DNA of 64,000 bases from Salinicoccus albus DSM 19776 (GTDB lineage: Bacteria > Bacillota > Bacilli > Staphylococcales > Salinicoccaceae). The first letter of the stretch is position 1. Every line of letters starts with the position of its first letter. The position numbers and the translations under genes were made by a program. Shown piece by piece: positions 35,647 to 44,469 of this stretch. The stretch spans positions 1-64,000 of the forward strand of contig NZ_ARQJ01000020.1 of NCBI RefSeq assembly GCF_000385175.1. The letters are read 5' to 3'. The notes below the pieces were generated by a model, which saw nothing but the letters and a program-made list of their open reading frames with translations, searched no databases and had not been told where the DNA came from.

Positions 35647-38600
35647 TTGACCACAGTGATACTCGCAGAAAAGCCGTCACAGGCGAAAACGTACGCAGAA
35701 GCATTTAGCGTAAAGCACAAGTCAAAAACGCATATTGAAATTGAGTCATGCGCCACTTTCAAAAGTGGGGCATTCATTACGTGGGGCATTGGTCACTTAG
35801 TTGAATTGAAATTGCCACAGGAAACACAGCCGGCAGTCAATACATGGGATTTAAAGAATCTGCCGTATTTACCGGAACACTTTGAATATAAAGTAGCCAA
35901 AGGCAAAACGGAACAGTTTAATGCTGTAAAACGGTTGCTCAAATCAGCGACATTAATCATTAATGCCTGCGACGTGGATAGAGAAGGATCCAACAGTGCG
36001 ACACGTTTCTAGTTGAAAAGACTAGACATGCCTAGCATAAAAGCGAAGCAAAGAACTCTTAGTTCGAGTGGTGGAATGATAGGGTAACGCCTTGAAACGC
36101 CCCTTTAATACTTCGACATGCGACAAGTAGATATGCGTTATCGAAAGTGGTGTGAAGCTCGATGAAGTCGGCAGAATTATACCGAAGTATCCTTGAAGGA
36201 AAACCGAAAAGGCAATAGAGGTATTGTCCGTGTAAGATATGCCGGAAGTTGTAAAAAGCATAGTATGGTGAGAATGTGGTAAAACACTGACGAACTGGTG
36301 AATGTACTGTCCTAAAAGCCTAAGGCATAGAAATGTGTCTGATAGAACCTCAAGAAAAAGAGGTGCTTCTATGGCATCATGCGGTGGAGTAAGAATTGTT
36401 TGTATGAAACTCCGTGAAGTGTTACAGGCACTTGAACTGATGCAGGGCAAAAATCAGCACCTAACCTATTGCATTGATAGAACTAAGGGAACGTGTGAAA
36501 TCAAGAACGTGGAGTGAACGTACACTATGAAGCGTTACCAGAGAAAATCGAGAAGGCATAACCTGGTTTTATCTTGATGAAAGTAGTGGCATGAGCGATG
36601 AGGCTCTTGTAATGAGAGTGGAGCAACAGCCACGAGTCAACTACTAACAACTATAAGAAACCTAAGTCATTACCGTAGCTTTCCTGTAAGACAAAAAGGT
36701 CACACCAAAGGAAAATAGGGGGTGACGAACTATGGACAACGAACGACGCAAAGATGTTAAGTAAATAATTTTTCAAATAAATCGTTGTAAGACTTAGGAA
36801 AACAGTTATATTGTTTAGTTGATGGAACGCCGTGTGCGGGGAAACTCGCATGCACGGTGTGGAGCGGGGGAAAAGTTGGAGATAATATCAAAAACTTACC
36901 TATCGTTATTTTTTTATTTAATCCTTCAGCAGGCCGGGGTTACAGATCAGCCGATCAAACGCTTATGGATTAACTCCCTGGAAGTGGATGAAGTGAAAAA
37001 GGGCTTTGACGCCCTAATGGATAATTCAAAAGATGTTTTGATGTTCAATGAAGCAAAAGCTCGGATGGTCTCCGATTACCTGATCGGCATGAATTTAAGT
37101 CCATTATATACCTTAAAATTTCAGCCCCACGGCTTAGATCGGGATGTCTTTGGTATTGGTCGGGTACAGACTCCGACGCTCTATATGATTTACCAACGGC
37201 AAAAAGAAATCGATCAGTTTAAGCCGGAACCGTTTTATGAGATCCATGCGACATTTAATAAAGACGGCCACGACTATCAGGGGAAAATGGATTTGAGAGA
37301 GAAAGACAAATCCGTCGCATTGGATTTATTGTCTCAAGTAAAGGATGAAACACAGGGGACAGTGACGGCGGTTGAGAAAGAACGGAAGAAACAATCTGCA
37401 CCACAATTGCACTCGTTAAGTACATTGCAAACCACTGCCAATAAAAAGTGGAAATACAGCCCCAAACAGACATTAAAAACAATGCAGTCCTTGTATGAGA
37501 AGAAGTTAGTCACATATCCAAGAACAGATTCTCGATTTATTACAGAGCAGGAATTCAATTATTTAAAAGAGCGGTTGGATCAATACTTTGGTATTTACGA
37601 TCTGAACCCCAAGGTGGCTTATTTAGAACCAAGAAAACGCTTTGTCGACGATTCAAAGGTGCAGGAACATTATGCGATTGTTTTAACGAAAGGGGTGTCC
37701 CAATCGCAGGTCAATGGACTGAATGATACGGAAGCCAATATATTTAAAGAAATCTACAATACAACACTCGCAATGTTTTTAGCGGATTATGAATATGAAA
37801 CGACCGCAGTAACAACGAATATCAAAAATCACCCATTTTATTCAAAAGGAAAGATTGATGTGAATTTTGGGTGGCAGTCACTATTCAGAAAAGCAGCCCC
37901 AGCCGACACTGAAGAAAATGAAGCATTACCGGATTTGTATGAAGGCGATGTTGTACCGGCAAAGACAGATCTGCATGAAGGCATCACAAAACCACCCAAA
38001 CTCTACACAGAGGGGCAACTTATTAATTTAATGAAAACGTGCGGCAAGCAAGTGGAAGAAAAAGAGAATGCCGATATTTTGAAAGATGTTGAAGGTATCG
38101 GCACAGAAGCGACACGGGCAGATGTGATCGAGAAGTTACAGAAGCATGAATATATTACAGTGAAGAAAAATAAAGTGGCAATGACTAAAAAAGGCATACT
38201 CCTTTGTAATGCTGTCACAGGTACGTTACTCGCTTCTGCTGAAATGACAGCGAAATGGGAGAAAGCCTTGAAGAATATCTCAAACGAAAAAATGGATTTT
38301 CAAACGTTTATCGCAAATATCAAAAAGTATTTAAGGCATCAGACAAGTGTGATCGACGAAGAATTAGAAAAGAATAACATCATAGACGATATTAAAGCAG
38401 TTAGTAATGATAAAGGCATTGCAGAGTGTCCGAAATGTCCGCAGGGGAGCGTTGAAAAACGGAAGAGTAAAAAAGGGGTTGGATTTTACGCTTGTAATCA
38501 CACGGATTGCAACTTTGTGATTTTTGAAAATATGGCCGGCTCAAAACTGTCACAAACACACGTAAAAGAATTAATTACCCAAAGACAGACAAAAAATAAA

Positions 38601-38687
38601 GTCAAAGGCTTCAAATCAAAAAAAGGGAATAAATTTGACGCGTATGTCGAACTGAATAACGAATATAAGACACAATTTAAATTCTAA
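35647..38687 (+). CDS. traI: Topoisomerase III (type IA), split by a group II intron
   Basis: Exon 1 (35647-35995, TTG start after AAAGGAGGAG) encodes the toprim part with VILAEKPSQAK and NACDVDREGSN. Exon 2 (36910-38687) continues IFYLILQQAGVTDQP and holds the active-site region LVTYPRTDSRF (Tyr nucleophile), FGIGRVQTPTLY and a C-terminal zinc-finger-like CPKCPQ...CNHTDC. Joining 35995 to 36910 gives 708 residues without interruption. Without splicing, exon 1 ends after five extra residues at TAG. It corresponds to TraI/TrsI of pSK41-type plasmids, thought to unlink DNA during transfer. Confidence 0.88.
35996..36909 (+). mobile_element. ORF-less group II intron in the topoisomerase gene
   Basis: The 914-base insertion begins GTGCGACACG, matching the group II 5' consensus GTGYG, and ends CTTACCTATCGTTAT, giving a 3' AY. 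Near the 3' end GCCGTGTGCGGGG-AAAC-TCGCATGCACGGTG (36827-36858) has the size and shape of catalytic domain V, followed by a domain VI stem-like stretch. Removing it restores the codon ATT and the conserved motif at the joint. No reverse transcriptase gene is present, so it must splice alone or be helped by a maturase encoded elsewhere. Confidence 0.85.
36732..36764 (+). pseudogene. Vestige of the intron-encoded protein start
   Basis: Inside the intron, where domain IV normally carries the maturase gene, a strong ribosome site (AGGGGGTGACG) precedes ATG at 36732 and only ten codons, MDNERRKDVK, before TAA. This looks like the beginning of a lost reverse transcriptase/maturase gene, implying the intron became ORF-less by internal deletion. 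Confidence 0.6.
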
Positions 38688-38768
38688 TTGGAACGAGGGG
38701 GAAAGTGGATGCGACTATCTGCTTTCTCTTTTTCTTTTACGAACTATTAAGATAAAGGAGACGGTCGG

Positions 38769-40019
38769 ATGGCGAAAGCATATACACAGGAAGAAATTAA
38801 ACAAGTGTTTAAAGAGAAGAAGCCCGTGCCTAAAGAATTGGTGTTAAAGGCGCAAAATGCTGATATTGTGAATGTGATTGAGAATCAAAGCGATGTCGTA
38901 CTTCATGTGTCAGATAAATATGCAAAGCTAGCAGAGCATGATAGTTTTGTCATTGATAAGCAAAATAACTCATTTCACTGGAACTCTCAAGATTTAAAAG
39001 GAAATCCAATCAATTATCTAAAAAGTGTTCATAATTATAATTTTAGAAATGCAGTGAAAGAATTGACACTCAATGAAGAATACAAAACAAATGAGGTCAA
39101 CGTGAATACGGAGAAGGCACCGTTTATATTTGATCCGAAAGCGTTGTCGGAACAGACAGATAAAGCAAAATCGTATCTTGTGAACGAAAGAGGCATCAAT
39201 GAAGATTTAGTCGACACCTTAATCAGTAAAAAACTCATACAACAAGACCATAATGATAATGTTGTATTCTTGTGGGCGAAGAATAAAGAAGTGGTCGGTA
39301 TGGATAAACAAGGCACAGACTCTGAAAAAGGGTTCAAACAGGTATCAAAAAATTCAGATGAAAAACAAGGGTTCACCATTACCAATGGCCAACCGGAGAA
39401 TTTGTATGTCTTTGAATCCTCCATCGATTTATTGAGTTACACCAGTATGTACAATCCGCCAAATGCTCGGATGGTATCCATGGCCGGTTTGAAACCGCAG
39501 ACCTACTATAATGCCATCGGGCAGATTTATGAGGAAACCAAAACACCGCCGAAAAATGTTGTTTTTGCCATGGATAGTGATGAAGCCGGAGAAAGTTTTG
39601 TGCTTGAAAATATCAATAATAAAATAGAACATCATGAAAGTGGTGTCACTGTTCAAAACCACGTGGCTTCCCCTCGCCATCAGGATTTTAACCAACTCGG
39701 AGAGCCAAAACATTTGGAATCATGGAAGCAGGTCAAAGACTTCAATGATATACTCACGAATATTGACGATACAGATGTCAAAATGAAATATGAACCCATT
39801 GTTTTAGAAAAAGACGATTATCTTAAGGCTATCAATTATGACAAAAAATACAGTAAAGCAATGGATGAACTATCACAAGATAAAGACACAAATCAGAATG
39901 TTTCAGCCAAACGGATTGCTAACAAAATTTCTCGATACGAATATCAAACAGATGATGAAAAGCCAAAGGAAAAAACAAAGAAAAAAGATGATGAGATTGA
40001 AATTCACAGTTTCCTTTAA
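38769..40019 (+). CDS. Toprim/DUF3991 primase-like protein
   Basis: 416 residues. The N-terminal and middle part resembles DUF3991 (YLVNERGINEDLVDTLISKK, VVFLWAKNKEVVGMDKQGTD). The C-terminal toprim domain shows LYVFESSIDLLSY, then VVFAMDSDEAGE and DFNDIL, which carry the acidic metal ligands. Such proteins act as plasmid primases on incoming single-stranded DNA. The ATG follows AAAGGAGACGG. The last 25 residues are Lys/Asp-rich. It is the final gene of the transfer region. Confidence 0.82.
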   Translation: MAKAYTQEEIKQVFKEKKPVPKELVLKAQNADIVNVIENQSDVVLHVSDKYAKLAEHDSFVIDKQNNSFHWNSQDLKGNPINYLKSVHNYNFRNAVKELTLNEEYKTNEVNVNTEKAPFIFDPKALSEQTDKAKSYLVNERGINEDLVDTLISKKLIQQDHNDNVVFLWAKNKEVVGMDKQGTDSEKGFKQVSKNSDEKQGFTITNGQPENLYVFESSIDLLSYTSMYNPPNARMVSMAGLKPQTYYNAIGQIYEETKTPPKNVVFAMDSDEAGESFVLENINNKIEHHESGVTVQNHVASPRHQDFNQLGEPKHLESWKQVKDFNDILTNIDDTDVKMKYEPIVLEKDDYLKAINYDKKYSKAMDELSQDKDTNQNVSAKRIANKISRYEYQTDDEKPKEKTKKKDDEIEIHSFL

Positions 40020-40200
40020 AAAGTGACAGCATACAGTCGTTTTTAACGCACAACCATACAGCCTTTACTATGAAAATGGATCAAAATCGCTCTGTCAGCA
40101 CTAAAAATCGAGGAAAAATGACCAATATCAATCAATAAGTGTCTACCAGAAATAAACTGTTTAGACACTGTATATATCAAGAAGGCCTCATTAAATAACT
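40020..40200. other. Short non-coding stretch after the transfer region
   Basis: No gene or clear terminator is visible between the primase-like gene and the antitoxin promoter of Fst module 2. Composition is uneven, with several short homopolymer runs. Confidence 0.35.
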
Positions 40201-40229
40201 TTGATTTTCCTTATTTAAAGTGATATAAT
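40201..40229 (+). promoter_or_regulatory. Promoter of Fst antitoxin RNA II, module 2
   Basis: TTGATT at 40201-40206, a 17-base spacer and a consensus TATAAT at 40224-40229. Confidence 0.8.
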
Positions 40230-40235
40230 ATGGAT

Positions 40236-40300
40236 AACAAAAATTAGTTCCATGGAATCACCGAACCCCCAATCTATGCCAGTAGATTGGGGGTTATTGG
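40236..40300 (+). ncRNA. Antitoxin RNA II of Fst module 2
   Basis: A predicted RNA of about 65 bases ends in the stem AACCCCCAATCTA / TAGATTGGGGGTT (40264-40276, 40283-40295). The 5' part AACAAAAATTAGTTCCATGG repeats the toxin start region on the other strand (40396-40413), allowing pairing there. These bases differ from modules 1 and 3, so cross-neutralisation is unlikely. Confidence 0.72.
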
Positions 40301-40315
40301 TGTGGTTATTGTCGC

Positions 40316-40411
40316 CTATTTATTGTTACGCTGGTTTAACCAATAAACAAAAAGCGCAACAATACCCCCTGCGATAATTGGGGCAATGATGTTAACAAAA
40401 ATTAATTCCAT
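40316..40411 (-). CDS. fst: Fst-type type I toxin, module 2
   Basis: 31 residues reading MELIFVNIIAPIIAG, a hydrophobic helix, then FVYWLNQRNNK. It has the invariant Pro, YWL-N and charged tail of Fst/par toxins. The ribosome site AAGGAGGTG is strong. The bases before it (40452-40460, ATAGGCGAC on the plus strand) and those after the stop codon region (40311-40319, GTCGCCTAT) are perfectly complementary in the mRNA and can hide it. It is expected to stabilise the plasmid by post-segregational killing. Confidence 0.87.
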   Translation of the reverse strand: MELIFVNIIAPIIAGGIVALFVYWLNQRNNK

Positions 40412-40932
40412 GGTATTCACCTCCTTCCTGGTCGATGTTCGCCCAGGAAGTATAGGCGACTATGATATTGTATCATTTTTTATGTCCCGCAATAAGATTC
40501 GATCGATGCTTTAATGTAGACGCATCGGTTAGACTGGTTGCCCTTAATATGTGGCGTGTTATCATTAAATGGCGTCATGTGATTTCATTCCTTTATTGAG
40601 AGTGGTGGTTAACTTCAATATAACATGAAATTCACATGGCGTTTTTTATGACTTAAGTGGCTAAGTTCATTATAAAATCCGCCACTAATTTTTTCTCTAT
40701 ATTACGCTATAAGTTATGTCTATGTTTAAGTTTTTGTATTGATGCTAAGACTTTATCGAAGTCAGAAAGCTCATTAGGGTTATTAGAAGTAGTCAAAATA
40801 TGTGCCACTCTTCTATATCGAATTGTCGAACTAAAGTGGACTCCATTGTCAAGACACAAATTAAAGGGGAGCTTGAATATCATCGCCCGTTTGTGAATAT
40901 GGGGTAGGATAACTAATATAGAAAAATCAACA
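40412..40932. other. Non-coding region between Fst module 2 and the DUF3021 gene
   Basis: It contains the toxin mRNA leader and promoter (TTATTG-17-TACAAT on the minus strand near 40471-40500) and an imperfect long inverted repeat (CATGTGATTTCAT at 40576-40588 with ATGAAATTCACATG at 40626-40639, followed by T residues). An open frame at 40657-40896 lacks a ribosome site and resembles no protein. The segment may be the scar of a lost element. Confidence 0.4.
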
Positions 40933-41295
40933 TTAAGATTTGGAAAACACTTTAGTTATTATCATAACAACCGACCATAAAATGATTCCGGTAATTGTAA
41001 AAATAATGAATATCCATAGATAATCAAAGAAGGATGTTGTGCTGAACCATCCACTGAGTATGAGTATTGGGTAAATGGTAACCAGCATAATGATGAAATG
41101 AATTAAAGTGCGTGTAATCAATGACAAATTGTCCAGGTCATAAATTACCGAAGCACCTGACACAATTGATATGATTGCCCCGGCCAGGAATGTACCTTTG
41201 GCATCATGAACTTGGGTATCATAATAAAGGAACACAGCAATCGAAGTCATAATAACGAACGGGATAGCCGCTCGGATTAATGCCTGAATAATCAA
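40933..41295 (-). CDS. DUF3021-type membrane protein
   Basis: 120 residues with four hydrophobic segments (ALIRAAIPFVIMTSIAVFLYY, FLAGAIISIVSGASVIYDL, TLIHFIIMLVTIYPILILSGWF, YLWIFIIFTITGIILWSVVMI), the length and layout of DUF3021 proteins. Those are often paired with a LytTR regulator, but none is beside this gene. The start TTG at 41295 follows GGAGGGTG at a good distance. Function unknown; it may sense or respond to membrane stress. Confidence 0.72.
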   Translation of the reverse strand: MIIQALIRAAIPFVIMTSIAVFLYYDTQVHDAKGTFLAGAIISIVSGASVIYDLDNLSLITRTLIHFIIMLVTIYPILILSGWFSTTSFFDYLWIFIIFTITGIILWSVVMIITKVFSKS

Positions 41296-41534
41296 TACTA
41301 CACCCTCCTATAATAATCTACATATTGTGAAACTTAAGTATATAGTTAATTATAAACAATAAATCCATTATATGTATAGCGGAGGGACGTCAATAATTAT
41401 GTGTAAATGAAGGTATGCCTTTTCTTGTAGTGTATATTACTCGCTGAACATTTCAGCTCATTCAACACATGCCCAATCAAAATCGATGGCAGACCCCAGA
41501 CTGTTGATATGCGAATTGAGTAATGAGAAAACGG

Positions 41535-42003
41535 TCAAACGCTCTCAATATCGCTTTCCACCTGTTTAACAAGTTTATAAAACGTTGTTTTTTTAACATT
41601 CGCTTGTTCCATGGCTTGTGTGGCTGTAACATCCCCTTTTTTCCACTCATCATAAGCATTCATGAATGCCTCTGTAATCTGGGCTTTAGGCCGGCCAAAG
41701 ACTTTTCCTTGGTTTTTTGCTGCATCAATCCCCTCCCGTTGCCGTTTGCGAATGCGCTCGCGTTCATCCTGGGCAATCCAAGACAGGATCTGTAAAACAA
41801 GATCTGCGATAAAGGTACCCATGCTGTCCTTATACTGCGTGGTATCCAGCAGTGGCATGTCCATCACAACAATATCGGCTTGTAGTTCTTTCGTAATGGC
41901 ATTCCATTTCTCTACAATTTTTTCTTTATTCCGACCAAAGCGATCGAGCGAGTGAATGTATAAGATATCGCCCGGTCGAAGCATCCGTTTGAGCAGTTGG
42001 TAT
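41535..42003 (-). pseudogene. Truncated serine recombinase gene
   Basis: The 154 residues from YQLLKRMLRPGDILYIHSLD to the end match the intact recombinase at 43098-43712 at most positions, including LDRFGRN and the C-terminal helix-turn-helix (ATQAMEQANVKKTTFYKLV). The first 55 residues, with the catalytic Ser of RVSS, are missing, and the preceding bases (42004-42023) are unrelated, so the protein cannot recombine DNA. Homology ends abruptly near 42003, marking a break point. Together with the intact copy it brackets Fst module 3 and coaD. Confidence 0.85.
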
Positions 42004-42114
42004 GGGGCGCGTATTGCTGCCACTACCCCAACAAGCGATATATAGAATTGAACGCGTTTCTTCTATTATATAGAGCGATTCTGTCAGTGAATAATATATG
42101 GTAAAATGATAAAA

Positions 42115-42266
42115 GTCACCTAGTTTACTTCTGTGCATATAGCATGGAAGGAGGTGAAAACATGTGCGAAGTACTAATTGAAATTTTTATCGCACCAATT
42201 ATTGTGGGTGTGATAATCACATTGTTCGCTTATTGGTTGGACAATCGTGAGAAATAACTAGGTGAC
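42115..42266 (+). promoter_or_regulatory. Toxin mRNA fold elements of Fst module 3
   Basis: GTCACCTAG at 42115-42123, ahead of the toxin gene, is the perfect complement of CTAGGTGAC at 42258-42266 just after it. TCACCT can also pair with AGGTGA of the ribosome site. The same positions in modules 1 and 2 carry different bases but keep full complementarity, which supports a real RNA structure that blocks translation. Confidence 0.75.
42162..42257 (+). CDS. fst: Fst-type type I toxin, module 3
   Basis: 31 residues reading MCEVLIEIFIAPIIVG, a hydrophobic helix, then FAYWLDNREK, the closest of the three to the dead copy at 7818. The ribosome site AAGGAGGTG lies five bases before the ATG. It is the only Fst module in plus orientation here and sits between the broken recombinase gene and coaD. 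A membrane-damaging type I toxin is expected, held in check by the antisense RNA encoded to its right. Confidence 0.87.
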   Translation: MCEVLIEIFIAPIIVGVIITLFAYWLDNREK

Positions 42267-42283
42267 ACACACCAATACACTAA

Positions 42284-42347
42284 TAAACCCCCAATCTATG
42301 ACAGTAGATTGGGGGTTCGGTGTTACATGTTTGAAGTACTAATTGTT
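42284..42347 (-). ncRNA. Antitoxin RNA II of Fst module 3
   Basis: The minus-strand promoter TTTACA (42382-42377), 17-base spacer, TATAAT (42359-42354) leads to an RNA ending in the stem at 42305-42317/42286-42298 (AACCCCCAATCTA type). Its 5' part contains AATTAGTACTTC, complementary to the toxin codons GAAGTACTAATT at 42168-42179. Confidence 0.72.
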
Positions 42348-42585
42348 AATTATATTATAACATGTGGGGCAGTGATTGTAAATCTTTCACCTAAATGACT
42401 CTCGGCGATATCTGTGCTCGCTTCCAGTGATAAAATTTGGCACTTTTAATGCGATTTTGCACTATATAGATATAAAAAGCCCAATTTCTTAATTATATAG
42501 TGATGTAAATAAACACCTTATCAGTAAACAATTTTATTTTGCTTCATTTACGATTCAACTGAGAAGTATGAATAGTTCAAGAATT

Positions 42586-43065
42586 TTATGTCATTCCATA
42601 CAATTCCTTTAATGCTTTATCGACATTATCAGGCACATATTCTAGTAAATCACCCTTGTGAGAGTAAACTTCTTTAACTAGACTTGAGCTCAGAAAAGAA
42701 TATTTTTCCTGTGAATGCATAAAAAATGTTTCTGCTTCTTCATATAATTTCTTGTTTGTTAAAGCCATTTGAGCTTCATATCCATAATCTGTTACTGTCC
42801 TTAGCCCCTTAACGATTGCTTTAATATTTTGATCCTTCATGTAATCAATAAGTAACCCTTCAAAGGAGACGACACTAATTTTTGAATGATGTGAGAGCGC
42901 AATATCAATAAGTTTTTTTCTCTCTTCACTAGAAAATAAATACTTCTTGTTACTGTTACATAATGTAGCTACGATGATTTCATCAAAAAAATTACTAGCC
43001 CGTTCTATAACATCAATATGACCATTTGTAATAGGGTCAAAACTACCAGGATATATAGCTTTCAT
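42586..43065 (-). CDS. coaD: Phosphopantetheine adenylyltransferase (CoaD), plasmid-borne
   Basis: 159 residues, full length for the family. The nucleotidyltransferase signature YPGSFDPITNGHIDV and the C-terminal SFLSSSLVKEV, then LEYVPDNVDKAL, are intact. CoaD joins ATP and 4'-phosphopantetheine in the penultimate step of coenzyme A synthesis and is normally an essential single-copy chromosomal gene. Here it is alone between a truncated and an intact copy of the same recombinase gene, so it was probably captured as a unit. It may raise CoA supply or replace an inhibited host enzyme. The ribosome site on the minus strand is GGAGGTGAG. Confidence 0.93.
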   Translation of the reverse strand: MKAIYPGSFDPITNGHIDVIERASNFFDEIIVATLCNSNKKYLFSSEERKKLIDIALSHHSKISVVSFEGLLIDYMKDQNIKAIVKGLRTVTDYGYEAQMALTNKKLYEEAETFFMHSQEKYSFLSSSLVKEVYSHKGDLLEYVPDNVDKALKELYGMT

Positions 43066-43097
43066 CTCTAAAACTCACCTCCGCAATAATTGGAACA

Positions 43098-43712
43098 TCA
43101 AACGCCCGCAGTCTCGCTTTCTATCCGTTTAACCAGTTTATAGAACGTGGTTTTCTTAACATCCGCCTGTTGCATGGCTTGTGTGGCGGTAATCTCCCCT
43201 TGTTGCCACTCATCATACGCCTGCATGAACACCTCTGTCATCTGTGCTTTGGGCCGACCAAAGGCTTTGCCCTGGCGCTTGGCGGCATCAATCCCCTCCC
43301 GTTGGCGTTTGCGAATGCGCTCGCGTTCATCCTGTGCGATCCAAGAAAGGATCTGTAACACAAGGTCCGCAATAAAAGTGCCCATACTGTCCTTATACTG
43401 GGTGGTATCCAATAATGGCATGTCCATCACAACGATATCGGCTTGAAGCTCTTTCGTGATGGCGTTCCATTCCTCTACAATGTCTTCTTTATTTCGGCCA
43501 AATCGATCGAGTGAGTGAATGTATAACACATCGCCCGGTCGTAGAATTCGTTTGAGCAGTTGGTATTGGGCCCGCTGGAAATCCTGACCACTGCCTTTAT
43601 CTATAAAAATATCTCGTTCATGGATGGCGTTGTCTTTCATTGCCACCACTTGGCGATGCTCATTCTGATCTTTGCTACTGACCCGAATGTATCCATACCT
43701 TCGATTTTCCAT
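43098..43712 (-). CDS. Serine recombinase (resolvase/invertase family)
   Basis: 204 residues from ATG 43712, chosen because YGYIRVSSKDQN must be near the N-terminus; a GTG at 43730 is possible. The catalytic Ser lies in RVSS, followed by IHSLDRFGRN, the dimer helix (FIADLVLQILSWIAQDERER) and a C-terminal HTH (ATQAMQQADVKKTTFYKLV). The family is common on staphylococcal plasmids and transposon-like units. Inverted CGTTCRT words just upstream probably form its res site. A diverged, truncated sister copy lies 1.1 kb away in the same orientation. Confidence 0.92.
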   Translation of the reverse strand: MENRRYGYIRVSSKDQNEHRQVVAMKDNAIHERDIFIDKGSGQDFQRAQYQLLKRILRPGDVLYIHSLDRFGRNKEDIVEEWNAITKELQADIVVMDMPLLDTTQYKDSMGTFIADLVLQILSWIAQDERERIRKRQREGIDAAKRQGKAFGRPKAQMTEVFMQAYDEWQQGEITATQAMQQADVKKTTFYKLVKRIESETAGV

Positions 43713-43759
43713 AGACAGCCATTCCTCCACTACGTTTAAATTATCTCTCTATTTTATCA

Positions 43760-43886
43760 AAAACGTTCGTAAAAGTATATGCAAAACAAGGAACGTTCAT
43801 AAAAATTTTTTATATATTTACGAACGATTGAATTTATACATTTTCCGGTTTTTATAGAGCGTTCGTTAAAGTGTACTTTTATGAAC
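43760..43886. promoter_or_regulatory. Probable res site of the serine recombinase
   Basis: Three elements share CGTTCRTWAAA arms: 43763-43775 (half element), 43793-43826 (CGTTCATAAAA...TTTACGAACG, inverted) and 43860-43886 (CGTTCGTTAAAG...CTTTTATGAAC, inverted). The order and spacing are those of resolvase sub-sites, which also repress the gene. Confidence 0.65.
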
Positions 43887-44182
43887 CTTAATGGTACTGT
43901 AAAATATTTAATTCAACTTATATAGTCGTTTCCCAATCCATGACAGACGCCTAGATACTAAAGTATAGTCATAAATTTTATGCTTTTCTCAATAGATATG
44001 AGGTTAGCGATTACTATCATTACGATATTTCCTTTAGGGTCGCGCACACTTGCCCAGAAATGAATCCGAAAATTCATGCCAATCATGCAGACATTGGTGG
44101 CATTTATCATCTTGTTATCCGGTGTTTACTTGCTTATTTATTTGACACACGGGCCGATTTTTTAATGCATGAAAAGGATGGA
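43887..44182. other. Decayed sequence upstream of the mer-like region
   Basis: There is no intact gene. An open frame from 44060 (62 residues) lacks a ribosome site and its end is out-of-frame mercuric reductase remnant. The stretch looks like eroded coding DNA from an older insertion. Confidence 0.4.
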
Positions 44183-44343
44183 GTTAGTGGCAGATACAAA
44201 AATATTGAGGTGTTAGGGGCTCATCTTGTATCCGAAAATGCATGAAATGTGATTTACACGATGACATTAGCCGTTAATTTGCTTAACCATAGAAGATTTA
44301 AAAGAAAGTCTTGCTATATATTTAACAATGTTGTGCGGGATAA
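44183..44343 (+). pseudogene. Remnant of a mercuric reductase 3' end
   Basis: Translation gives GAHLVSENA, a stop, then NVIYTMTLAVN, and the DNA ends with TTGTTGTGCGGG. The intact merA in this window has [21 protein letters not shown] and ends in the bases TTGTTGTGCGGG. The fragment is interrupted by a stop and frameshifts and lacks about 45 codons. It shows that an earlier or duplicate mer operon lay here. Confidence 0.7.
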
Positions 44344-44469
44344 AAACACAGTGAAGTCACCGTTTAGTTAAGACGTTGGATTTTTTCAAACTGTGGATGA
44401 AGTACAGGGTTTCATTAGACAAAAACAAGGAAAACTTATTAAAGAGTGATTTCTATGAGGAGGATAATG

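Noticed and set aside
36302-36517. 71-residue frame inside the group II intron
   Set aside because: It crosses ribozyme domains, has no reverse transcriptase motif and no good start signal.
40657-40896. 79-residue frame after Fst module 2
   Set aside because: No ribosome site, no recognisable domain and no operon context; treated as non-coding.
42004-42060. Break point of the truncated recombinase considered as an insertion-sequence end
   Set aside because: No terminal inverted repeat or target duplication is visible, and no transposase lies nearby; the junction looks like recombination rather than insertion.
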